The translations under genes and the position numbers were made by a program. This document shows positions 22,408 to 31,878 of a DNA stretch of 31,878 nucleotides, piece after piece. This DNA is from Saccoglossus kowalevskii (taxonomy: Eukaryota > Hemichordata > Enteropneusta > Harrimaniidae), in NCBI RefSeq assembly GCF_000003605.2, contig NW_003128861.1:1-31878 (forward strand), in the 5' to 3' direction. The notes below the pieces were generated by a model. It searched no databases. It saw only the letters and a program-made list of their open reading frames with translations, and was not told the origin of the DNA. Numbering within the stretch: position 1 is the first letter of the stretch; each line of letters opens with the position of its first letter.

Positions 22408-24189
22408 TGAACTGTGGTGCAGTCACACTGTGCCGATGTTATGTATTCTCACTACACAGTAAACTGTGCTGCAGTCACACTGTGCTGATGTTTGTATTCT
22501 CAATGCACACAGTGATGTGTGTTGTAGCAGTCACACTGTATTGGTGTTTGTATCCTCAATGCATACAGTGAACTGTGGTGTAGAAATCACAGTGTGCTGA
22601 TGTTTGTATTCTCAAAGCACACAGTGAGCTGTGGTGCAGTCACACTGTGCTGATGTTTGTATTCGCAATGCACACAATGAACTGTGGTGCAGTCACACTG
22701 TGCTGATATTTCTATTCTCAATGCACACAGTGAAATTGTGGTGCAGTCACACTGTGCTGATGTTTCTATTCTCAATGCACACAGTGAAATTGTCGTGCAG
22801 TCACACTGTGCTGATGTTTGTATTCTTAATGCACAAAGTGAACTGTTGTGCAGTCACACTGTTCCGATGTTATGTATTCTCAATGCACACAGTGAACTGT
22901 GCTGCAGTCACACTGCGCCGATGTTATGTATTCTCAATGCACAGTAAACTATGCTGCAGTCACACTGTGCTGATGTTTGTATTCTTATTGCACACAGTGA
23001 ACTGTAGTGTAGCAGTCACACTGTGCTGATGTTTGTATTCTCAATGCACACAGTGAACTGTGATGTAGCAGTCACACTGTGTTGATGTTTGTATCCTCAA
23101 TGCACAAAGTGAACTGTGGTGTAGCAATCACACTGTGTTGATGTTTCTATTCTCAATGCACACAGTGAACTGTGGTGCAGTCACACTGTGCTGATGTTTC
23201 TATTCTCAATGCACACAGTGAACTGTGGTGTAGCAGTCACACTGTGCTGATGTTTGTATCCTCAATGCACACAGTGAACTGTGGGGTAGCAGTCACACTG
23301 TGCTGATGTTTGTATCTTCAATGCACACAGTAAACTATGGTGCAGTCACACTGTGCTGATGTTTCTATTCTCAATGCACACAGTGAACTTTGGTGCAGTC
23401 ACACTGTACCGAAGTTATGTATTCTCAATGCACAGTAAACTGTGGTGCAATCACACTGTGCTGATGTTTGTATTCTCAATGCACACAGTGAATTGTGGTG
23501 TAGCAGTCACACTGTTTTGATGTTTGTATCCTCAATGCACACAGTGGTGTAGAAGTCACACTGTGCTGATGTTTGTATTCTCAAAGCACACAGTGAACTG
23601 TGGTGCAGTCACACTGTGCTGATGTTTCTATTCTCAATTCACACAGTGAACTGTGGTGCAGTCACACTGTGTCGATGTTTCTATTCTCAAGGCACACAGT
23701 GAACTGTGGTGCAGTCACACTGTGCTGATGTTTCTATTCTCAATCCACACAGTGAACTGTGGTACAGTCACACTGTGCTGATGTTTCTATTCTCAATCCA
23801 CACAGTGAACTGTGGTGCAGTCACACTGTGCTTATGTTTCTATTCTCAATGCACACAGTGAAATTGTGGTGCAGTCACACTGTGCTGATGTTTGTATCCT
23901 CAATGCACACAGTGAATTGTGGTGTAGCAGTCACACTGTGCTGATGTTTCTATTCTCAATGCACACAGTGAACTGTGGTGTAGCAGTCACACTGTGCTGA
24001 TGTTTCTATTCTCAATGCACACAGTGAACTGTGGTGCAGTCACACTGTGCTGATGTTTGTATCCTCAATGCACACAGTGAACTGTGGTGTAGCAGTCACA
24101 CTGTGCTGATGTTTCTATTCTCAATGCACACAGTGAACTGTGGTGTAGCAGTCACACTGTGCTGATGTTTCTATTCTCAATCCACACAG
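22408..24189 (+). repeat. HOR2/HOR3 mosaic copy, 1782 bp
   Basis: Monomers c to g are canonical. The next two are HOR3-like (GATATTTC at 22678, TGAAATTGTGG at 22731), then j to w of HOR2, the 49-bp x (23545-23593), y with CAATTC, bb, a CAATCC unit, GGTACAG (23753), GCTTATG (23806), TGAAATTGTGG (23859) and five linkers. Shared changes with the next copy are CTGTTGTGC in k, CTTATTGC in m and GTAGTGTAG in n. Confidence 0.87.
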
Positions 24190-25861
24190 TGAACTGTGGT
24201 GCAGTCACACTGTGCCGATGTTATGTATTCTCACTACACAGTAAACTGTGCTGCAGTCACACTGTGCTGATGTTTGTATTCTCAATGCACACAGTGATGT
24301 GTGTTGTAGCAGTCACACTGTATTGGTGTTTGTATCCTCAATGCATACAGTGAACTGTGGTGTAGAAATCACAGTGTGCTGATGTTTGTATTCTCAAAGC
24401 ACACAGTGAGCTGTGGTGCAGTCACACTGTGCTGATGTTTGTATTCGCAATGCACACAATGAACTGTGGTGCAGTCACACTGTGCTGATATTTCTATTCT
24501 CAATGCACACAGTAAAATTGTGGTGCAGTCACACTGTGCTGATGTTTCTATTCTCAATGCACACAGTGAAATTGTCGTGCAGTCACACTGTGCTGATGTT
24601 TGTATTCTTAATGCACAAAGTGAACTGTTGTGCAGTCACACTGTTCCGATGTTATGTATTCTCAATGCACACAGTGAACTGTGCTGCAGTCACACTGCGC
24701 CGATGTTATGTATTCTCAATGCACAGTAAACTGTGCTGCAGTCACACTGTGCTGATGTTTGTATTCTTATTGCACACAGTGAACTGTAGTGTAGCAGTCA
24801 CACTGTGCTGATGTTTGTATTCTCAATGCACACAGTGAACTGTGATGTAGCAGTCACACTGTGTTGATGTTTGTATCCTCAATGCACAAAGTGAACTGTG
24901 GTGTAGCAATCACACTGTGTTGATGTTTCTATTCTCAATGCACACAGTGAACTGTGCTGCAGTCACACTGCGCCGATGTTATGTATTCTCAATGCACAGT
25001 AAACTGTGCTGCAGTCACACTGTGCTGATGTTTGTATTCTTATTGCACACAGTGAACTGTAGTGTAGCAGTCACACTGTGCTGATGTTTGTATTCTCAAT
25101 GCACACAGTGAACTGTGATGTAGCAGTCACACTGTGTTGATGTTTGTATCCTCAATGCACAAAGTGAACTGTGGTGTAGCAATCACACTGTGCTGATGTT
25201 TCTATTCTCAATGCACACAGTGAACTGTGGTGTAGCAGTCACACTGTGCTGATGTTTGTATCCTCAATGCACACAGTGAACTGTGGGGTAGCAGTCACAC
25301 TGTGCTGATGTTTCTATTCTCAATGCACACAGTGAACTTTGGTGCAGTCACACTGTACCGAAGTTATGTATTCTCAATGCACAGTAAACTGTGGTGCAAT
25401 CACACTGTGCTGATGTTTGTATTCTCAATGCACACAGTGAATTGTGGTGTAGCAGTCACACTGTTTTGATGTTTGTATCCTCAATGCACACAGTGGTGTA
25501 GAAGTCACACTGTGCTGATGTTTGTATTCTCAAAGCACACAGTGAACTGTGGTGCAGTCACACTGTGCTGATGTTTCTATTCTCAATTCACACAGTGAAC
25601 TGTGGTGCAGTCACACTGTGTCGATGTTTCTATTCTCAAGGCACACAGTGAACTGTGGTGCAGTCACACTGTGCTGATGTTTCTATTCTCAATCCACACA
25701 GTGAACTGTGGTACAGTCACACTGTGCTGATGTTTCTATTCTCAATCCACACAGTGAACTGTGGTGCAGTCACACTGTGCTTATGTTTCTATTCTCAATG
25801 CACACAGTGAAATTGTGGTGCAGTCACACTGTGCTGATGTTTGTATCCTCAATGCACACAG
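24190..25861 (+). repeat. HOR2/HOR3 mosaic copy with internal duplication
   Basis: The first 758 bp match 22408-23165 at an offset of 1782 bp; I noted only TGAAATTG/TAAAATTG and TAAACTATG/TAAACTGTG as differences. An internal l-p duplication follows (separate entry). After it come r, an s/t hybrid (25277-25332), u, v, w, the 49-bp x, y, bb and the HOR3 trio. From u at 25333 to 25861 it matches 23384-23912 at an offset of 1949 bp. Confidence 0.86.
24675..25220 (+). repeat. 273-bp tandem duplication of monomers l-p
   Basis: Monomers l, m, n, o and p (52+53+56+56+56 bp) at 24675-24947 are repeated at 24948-25220. The markers TGCGCCGATG, CTTATTGC and GTAGTGTAG recur in order. The second p ends as GTGCTGATG rather than GTGTTGATG, so its 3' half comes from monomer q. 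No other copy in the window has this arrangement. Confidence 0.88.
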
Positions 25862-26725
25862 TGAACTGTGGTGCAGTCACATTGTGCTGATGTTTCTATT
25901 CTCAATGCACACAGTGAACTGTGGTGCAGTCACACTGTGTCGATGTTTCTATTCTCAAGGCACACAGTGAACTGTGGTGCAGTCACACTGTGCTGATGTT
26001 TGTATCCTCAATGCACACAGTGAACTGTGGTGCAGTCACACTGTGCTGATGTTTTTATTCTCAATGCACACAGTGAACTGTGGTGTAGCAGTCACACTGT
26101 GCTGATGTTTCTATTCTCAATGCACACAGTGAACTGTGGTGAAGCAGTCACACTGTGCTGATGTTTCTATTCTCAATCCACACAGTGAACTGTGGTGCAG
26201 TCACACTGTGCTGATGTTTCTATTCTCAATGCACACAGTGAACTGTGGTGCAGTCACACTGTGTCGATATTTCTATTCTCAATGCACACAGTGAACTGTG
26301 GTGCAGTCACACTGTGCTGATGTTTGTATCCTCAATGCACACAGTGAACTGTGGTGTAGCAGTCACACTGTGCTGATGTTTCTATTCTCAATGCACACAG
26401 TGAACTGTGGTGTAGCAGTCACACTGTGCTGATGTTTCTATTCTCAATGCACACAGTGAAATTGTCGTGCAGTCACACTGTGCTGATGTTTGTATTCTTA
26501 ATGCACAAAGGGAACTGTGGTGCAGTCACACTGTTCCGATGTTATGTATTCTCAATGCACACAGTGAACTGTGGTGCAGTCACACTGCGCCGATGTTATG
26601 TATTCTCAATGCACAGTAAACTGTGCTGCAGTCACACTGTGCTGATGTTTGTATTCTTAATGCACACAGTAAACTGTGGTGTAGCAGTCACACTGTGCTG
26701 ATGTTTGTATTCTCAATGCACACAG
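25862..26725 (+). repeat. HOR2 segment aa-a joined to j-n
   Basis: Monomers aa to ii and a (25862-26400) are followed by a TAG unit ending CTATTCTCAATG (26401), then j, k, l, m and n. Monomer hh has GATATTTC. Monomer k begins GGAACTG because the boundary reads AAAGGGAACTG, a change shared with 6394 and 31161. Monomers b-i of HOR2 are missing at the joint. Confidence 0.85.
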
Positions 26726-28517
26726 TGAACTGTGATGTAGCAGTCACACTGTGTTGATGTTTGTATCCTCAATGCACAAAGTGAACTGTGGTGTAGCAAT
26801 CACACTGTGTTGATGTTTCTATTCTCAATGCACACAGTGAACTGTGGTGCAGTCACACTGTGCTGATGTTTCTATTCTCAATGCACACAGTGAACTGTGG
26901 TGTAGCAGTCACACTGTGCTGATGTTTGTATCCTCAATGCACACAGTGAACTGTGGGGTAGCAGTCACACTGTGCTGATGTTTGTATCCTCAATGCACAC
27001 AGTAAACTATGGTGCAGTCACACTGTGCTGATGTTTCTATTCTCCATGCACACAGTGAACTTTGGTGCAGTCACACTGTACCGAAGTTATGTATTCTCAA
27101 TGCACATTAAACTGTGGTGCAATCACACTGTGCTGATGTTTGTATTCTCAATGCACACAGTGAATTGTGGTGTAGCAGTCACACTGTTTTGATGTTTGTA
27201 TCCTCAATGCACACAGTGAACTGTGGTGTAGAAGTCACACTGTGCTGATGTTTGTATTCTCAAAGCACACAGTGAACTGTGGTGCAGTCACACTGTGCTG
27301 ATGTTTCTATTCTCAATTCACACAGTGAACTGTGGTGCAGTCACACTGTGCTGATGTTTGTATCCTCAATGCACACAGTGAACTGTGGTGCAGTCACACT
27401 GTGCTGATGTTTCTATTCTCAATGCACACAGTGAACTGTGGTGCAGTCACACTGTGTCGATGTTTCTATTCTCAAGGCACACAGTGAACTGTGGTGCAGT
27501 CACACTGTGCTGATGTTTGTATCCTCAATGCACACAGTGAACTGTGGTGCAGTCACACTGTGCTGATGTTTTTATTCTCAATGCACACAGTGAACTGTGG
27601 TGTAGCAGTCACACTGTGCTGATGTTTCTATTTTCAATGCACACAGTGAACTGTGGTGTAGCAGTCACACTGTGCTGATGTTTCTATTCTCAATCCACAC
27701 AGTGAACTGTGGTACAGTCACACTGTGCTGATATTTCTATTCTCAATCCACACAGTGAACTGTGGTACAGTCACACTGTGCTTATGTTTCTATTCTCAAT
27801 GCACACAGTGAAATTGTGGTGCAGTCACACTGTGCTGATGTTTGTATCCTCAATGCACACAGTGAACTGTGGTGTAGCAGTCACACTATGCTGATGTTTT
27901 TATTCTCAATGCACACAGTGAACTGTGGTGTAGCAGTCACACTGTGCTGATGTTTCTATTCTTAATGCACACAGTGAACTGTGGTGTAGCAGTCACACTG
28001 TGCTGATGTTTGTATTCTCAATGCACACAGTGAATTGTGGTGTAGCAGTCACACTGTTTTGATGTTTGTATCCTTAATGCACACAGTGAACTGTGGTGTA
28101 GAAGTCACACTGTGCTGATGTTTGTATTCTCAAAGCACACAGTGAACTGTGGTGCAATCACACTGTGCTGATGTTTCTATTCTCAATCCACACAGTGAAC
28201 TGTGGTGCAGTCACACTGTGCGGATGTTTCTATTCTCAATGCACACAGTGAACTGTGGTGCAGTCACACTGTGTCGATGTTTCTATTCTCAAGGCACACA
28301 GTGAACTGTGGTGCTGTCACACTGTGCTGATGTTTGTATCCTCAATGCACACAGTGAACTGTGGTGCAGTCACACTATGCTGATGTTTCTATTCTCAATG
28401 CACACAGTGAAATTGTGGTGCAGTCACACTGTGCTGATGTTTGTATCCTCAATGCACACAGTGAACTGTGGTGTAGCAGTCACACTGTGCTGACGTTTCT
28501 ATTCTAAAAGCACACAG
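26726..28517 (+). repeat. 1792-bp block, downstream copy (offset 7201 bp)
   Basis: This corresponds base for base in position to 19525-21316: o-b of HOR2, the HOR3 trio, HOR1 D-I, A-C, and the GACGTTTC unit. Changes particular to this side include CACATTAAACTG at the u/v boundary, GATATTTC at 27703 and GGTACAG at 27756. No length change is needed over the whole block. Confidence 0.88.
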
Positions 28518-29218
28518 TGAACTGTGGTGCAGTCACACTGTGCTTATGTTTCTATTCTCAATGTACACAGTGAATTATGGGGTAGCAGTCACACTGTTTT
28601 GATGTTTGTATCCTCAATGCACACAGTGAACTGTGGTGTAGAAGTCACACTGTGCTGATGTTTGTATTCTCAAAGCACACAGTGAACTGTGGTGCAGTCA
28701 CACTGTGCTGATGTTTCTATTCTCAATTCACACAGTGAACTGTGGTGCAGTCACACTGTGCTGATGTTTGTATCCTCAATGCACACAGTGAACTGTGGTG
28801 CAGTCACACTGTGCTGATGTTTCTATTCTCAATGCACACAGTGAACTGTGGTGCAGTCACACTGTGTCGATGTTTCTATTCTCAAGGCACACAGTGAACT
28901 GTGGTGCAGTCACACTGTGCTGATGTTTGTATCCTCAATGCACACAGTGAACTGTGGTGCAGTCACACTGTGCTGATGTTTTTATTCTCAATGCACACAG
29001 TGAACTGTGGTGTAGCAGTCACACTGTGCTGATGTTTCTATTTTCAATGCACACAGTGAACTGTGGTGTAGCAGTCACACTGTGCTGATGTTTCTATTCT
29101 CAATCCACACAGTGAACTGTGGTACAGTCACACTGTGCTGATATTTCTATTCTCAATCCACACAGTGAACTGTGGTACAGTCACACTGTGCTTATGTTTC
29201 TATTCTCAATGCACACAG
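28518..29218 (+). repeat. HOR3 fragment then copy of y-to-Q segment
   Basis: Units at 28518 (GCTTATG, GTACAC), 28571 (TGAATTATGGGG) and 28627 (TAGAAG) repeat the start of the HOR3 block. From 28683 the order y (CAATTC), GTATCC, CTATTC, bb, cc, dd, ee, b, GGTACAG, GGTACAG with GCTTATG repeats 27273-27808 at an offset of 1410 bp. Confidence 0.85.
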
Positions 29219-29255
29219 TTCACTGTGCTGATGTTTGTATTCTCAATGCACACAG
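29219..29255 (+). repeat. Truncated 37-bp monomer at a rearrangement joint
   Basis: The boundary reads CACACAGTTCACTGTGCTG: 16 bp of the normal monomer start are missing, so this is the shortest unit I found in the window. It is followed by a repeat of the two GGTACAG units (29113-29218 and 29256-29361), making a 143-bp imperfect duplication. The break falls between the two dyads of the monomer. Confidence 0.87.
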
Positions 29256-29801
29256 TGAACTGTGGTACAGTCACACTGTGCTGATATTTCTATTCTCAAT
29301 CCACACAGTGAACTGTGGTACAGTCACACTGTGCTTATGTTTCTATTCTCAATGCACACAGTGAAATTGTGGTGCAGTCACACTGTGCTGATGTTTGTAT
29401 CCTCAATGCACACAGTGAACTGTGGTGTAGCAGTCACACTATGCTGATGTTTTTATTCTCAATGCACACAGTGAACTGTGGTGTAGCAGTCACACTGTGC
29501 TGATGTTTCTATTCTTAATGCACACAGTGAACTGTGGTGTAGCAGTCACACTGTGCTGATGTTTGTATTCTCAATGCACACAGTGAATTGTGGTGTAGCA
29601 GTCACACTGTTTTGATGTTTGTATCCTTAATGCACACAGTGAACTGTGGTGTAGAAGTCACACTGTGCTGATGTTTGTATTCTCAAAGCACACAGTGAAC
29701 TGTGGTGCAATCACACTGTGCTGATGTTTCTATTCTCAATCCACACAGTGAACTGTGGTGCAGTCACACTGTGCGGATGTTTCTATTCTCAATGCACACA
29801 G
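29256..29801 (+). repeat. HOR3 trio plus HOR1 D-I, A (offset 1553 bp)
   Basis: Ten monomers match 27703-28248 in order and length. The copy stops at A, after which monomer o of HOR2 begins, whereas the earlier copy continues A-B-C. The A/o joint at 29802 is unique in the window. Confidence 0.86.
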
Positions 29802-31050
29802 TGAACTGTGATGTAGCAGTCACACTGTGTTGATGTTTGTATCCTCAATGCACAAAGTGAACTGTGGTGTAGCAATCACACTGTGTTGATGTTTCTATTC
29901 TCAATGCACACAGTGAACTGTGGTGCAGTCACACTGTGCTGATGTTTCTATTCTCAATGCACACAGTGAACTGTGGTGTAGCAGTCACACTGTGCTGATG
30001 TTTGTATCCTCAATGCACACAGTGAACTGTGGGGTAGCAGTCACACTGTGCTGATGTTTGTATCCTCAATGCACACAGTAAACTATGGTGCAGTCACACT
30101 GTGCTGATGTTTCTATTCTCCATGCACACAGTGAACTTTGGTGCAGTCACACTGTACCGAAGTTATGTATTCTCAATGCACATTAAACTGTGGTGCAATC
30201 ACACTGTGCTGATGTTTGTATTCTCAATGCACACAGTGAATTGTGGTGTAGCAGTCACACTGTTTTGATGTTTGTATCCTCAATGCACACAGTGAACTGT
30301 GGTGTAGAAGTCACACTGTGCTGATGTTTGTATTCTCAAAGCACACAGTGAACTGTGGTGCAGTCACACTGTGCTGATGTTTCTATTCTCAATTCACACA
30401 GTGAACTGTGGTGCAGTCACACTGTGCTGATGTTTGTATCCTCAATGCACACAGTGAACTGTGGTGCAGTCACACTGTGCTGATGTTTCTATTCTCAATG
30501 CACACAGTGAACTGTGGTGCAGTCACACTGTGTCGATGTTTCTATTCTCAAGGCACACAGTGAACTGTGGTGCAATCACACTGTGCTGATGTTTGTATCC
30601 TCAATGCACACAGTGAACTGTGGTGCAGTCACACTGTGCTGATGTTTTTATTCTCAATGCACACAGTGAACTGTGGTGTAGCAGTCACACTGTGCTGATG
30701 TTTCTATTTTCAATGCACACAGTGAACTGTGGTGTAGCAGTCACACTGTGCTGATGTTTCTATTCTCAATCCACACAGTGAACTGTGGTACAGTCACACT
30801 GTGCTGATATTTCTATTCTCAATCCACACAGTGAACTGTGGTACAGTCACACTGTGCTTATGTTTCTATTCTCAATGCACACAGTGAAATTGTGGTGCAG
30901 TCACACTGTGCTGATGTTTGTATCCTCAATGCACACAGTGAACTGTGGTGTAGCAGTCACACTATGCTGATGTTTTTATTCTCAATGCACACAGTGAACT
31001 GTGGTGTAGCAGTCACACTGTGCTGATGTTTCTATTCTTAATGCACACAG
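29802..31050 (+). repeat. 1249-bp block copied from 26726-27974 (offset 3076 bp)
   Basis: Monomers o to b, the HOR3 trio, D and E repeat with unchanged spacing. Shared private marks are CTCCATG (30118) and CACATTAAAC (30180). A difference I noted is GCAATCAC in cc at 30561. Confidence 0.87.
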
Positions 31051-31878
31051 TGAACTGTGGTGTAGCAGTCACACTGTGGTGATGTTTCTATTCTCAATGC
31101 ACACAGTGAAATTGTCGTGCAGTCACACTGTGCTGATGTTTGTATTCTTAATGCACAAAGGGAACTGTGGTGCAGTCACACTGTTCCGATGTTATGTATT
31201 CTCAATGCACACAGTGAACTGTGGTGCAGTCACACTGCGCCGATGTTATGTATTCTCAATGCACAGTAAACTGTGCTGCAGTCACACTGTGCTGATGTTT
31301 GTATTCTTAATGCACACAGTAAACTGTGGTGTAGCAGTCACACTGTGCTGATGTTTGTATTCTCAATGCACACAGTGAACTGTGATGTAGCAGTCACACT
31401 GTGTTGATGTTTGTATCCTCAATGCACAAAGTGAACTGTGGTGTAGCAATCACACTGTGTTGATGTTTCTATTCTCAATGCACACAGTGAACTGTGGTGC
31501 AGTCACACTGTGCTGATGTTTCTATTCTCAATGCACACAGTGAACTGTGGTGTAGCAGTCACACTGTGCTGATGTTTGTATCCTCAATGCACACAGTGAA
31601 CTGTGGGGTAGCAGTCACACTGTGCTGATGTTTGTATCCTCAATGCACACAGTAAACTATGGTGCAGTCACACTGTGCTGATGTTTCTATTCTCCATGCA
31701 CACAGTGAACTTTGGTGCAGTCACACTGTACCGAAGTTATGTATTCTCAATGCACATTAAACTGTGGTGCAATCACACTGTGCTGATGTTTGTATTCTCA
31801 ATGCACACAGTGAATTGTGGTGTAGCAGTCACACTGTTTTGATGTTTGTATCCTTCAATGCACACAGTGAACTGTGGA
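31051..31878 (+). repeat. j-w segment at offset 4650 bp, cut by window end
   Basis: A hybrid unit (31051-31106) starts in the place of HOR1 F and ends CTATTCTCAATG, with a private GTGGTGATG. Monomers j to w follow as at 26457-27216, including GGAACTG in k and CACATTAAAC. Monomer w (31811-31867) has one extra T (TCCTTCAATG). The last 11 bases begin another monomer, so the array continues beyond the window. Confidence 0.87.

Larger units (their letters stand above)
1..31878 (+). repeat. Tandem satellite array, 53/56-bp monomer, fills the whole window
   Basis: Every stretch can be split at TGAACTG (or TAAACTG, TGAATTG, TGAAATTG) into about 589 consecutive monomers, ending in an 11-base partial unit at 31868-31878. 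A typical monomer is 6721-6773: start TGAACTGTGGTGCAG, centre TCACACTGTGCTGATG, then TTTCTATTCTCAATG and the end CACACAG. Recurring variants are a TAG insertion (56 bp), TTATG with one CA lost before TAAACTG (52 bp), TGAAATTG starts (54 bp), CTATTC versus GTATCC or GTATTC, and base changes at the CTGATG site. All copies share one orientation. No transposon, gene or unique sequence interrupts the array. Head-to-tail amplification by unequal crossing-over or similar exchange is the established explanation for such arrays. The family is not one I recognise; 'satellite' or 'long minisatellite' are both fair names. Confidence 0.98.

Noticed and set aside
22587-22775. Minus-strand open frame of 62 codons (also at 24369-24557)
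   Set aside because: Same arithmetic effect on the other strand; present only because these two copies are duplicates.
1-31878. CRISPR-like repeat-spacer pattern
   Set aside because: There are no unique spacers: the entire 53-56 bp unit repeats, and there are no cas-like genes.
1-31878. CENP-B box or telomere repeats
   Set aside because: No TTCG...CGGG type motif and no TTAGGG-type runs were found; centromere or telomere function cannot be claimed from motifs.
1-31878. Transposon or LTR-derived origin
   Set aside because: No target-site duplications, terminal inverted repeats, LTRs, poly-A tails or transposase/reverse-transcriptase coding are visible. The monomer could still descend from an element too old to recognise.

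Overview
The whole 31,878-base window is one uninterrupted head-to-tail tandem array of a short satellite (minisatellite-class) monomer. I find no gene, RNA gene, mobile element or unique sequence in it, and neither edge of the array is inside the window. The basic monomer is 53 bp (clean example at 6721-6773, about 45% GC, no CpG). Common length variants are 56 bp (a TAG added, GGTGCAG to GGTGTAGCAG), 54 bp and 52 bp. Splitting the sequence by hand at the TGAACTG/TAAACTG start gives about 589 monomers (mean about 54 bp). All point the same way, with no inversion. Such an array points to a nuclear eukaryotic genome: a satellite or very large minisatellite, perhaps subtelomeric, pericentromeric or heterochromatic. 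I do not recognise the family and cannot name the organism; a vertebrate such as a fish is only a guess.

The interest lies in the order of the monomer variants, which I labelled by diagnostic bases. Two higher-order repeats (HORs) are visible. HOR1 is a 9-monomer, 489-bp unit (A-I), complete at 1-489, 2116-2603 (1 bp shorter) and 3093-3581. HOR2 is a 35-monomer, 1893-bp unit (called here a, b, c ... z, aa ... ii), complete at 5964-7856. Most of 4336-14291 is HOR2 copies shortened by whole-monomer deletions (1628, 1465 and 701 bp, plus a 1133-bp unit tandemly doubled at 10453-12718). A third group of variants ('HOR3', marked by GTACAG, GCTTATG and GACGTTTC) first appears as a block at 15681-16657 and recurs from 20.5 kb onward. 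A related GCTTATG monomer also occurs at 12937. The 1136-bp unit at 17253-19524 is a near-identical tandem pair followed by a shorter third relative. From 19.5 kb to the end the array is a mosaic of copied blocks, with offsets of 7201, 5420, 4650, 3076, 1949, 1782, 1553 and 1410 bp.

Within the 35-mer lies an older layer. The four-monomer length pattern 52-53-56-56 recurs at monomers 3-6, 12-15 and 21-24, exactly nine monomers apart (484 and 491 bp). HOR1 is also a 9-mer, and its variants match the w-x-y/aa-ee run of HOR2. The simplest reading is an ancestral roughly 490-bp 9-mer from which both present HORs descend.

The open frames of about 60-130 codons are a by-product of period length. 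Both 53 and 56 leave remainder 2 when divided by 3, so a reading frame walks through all three phases and meets a fixed TGA after about three monomers. No gene products or gene interactions can be described. The array could still matter as a chromosomal structure, as a source of satellite RNA, or as a dense array of short dyads; these are hypotheses.
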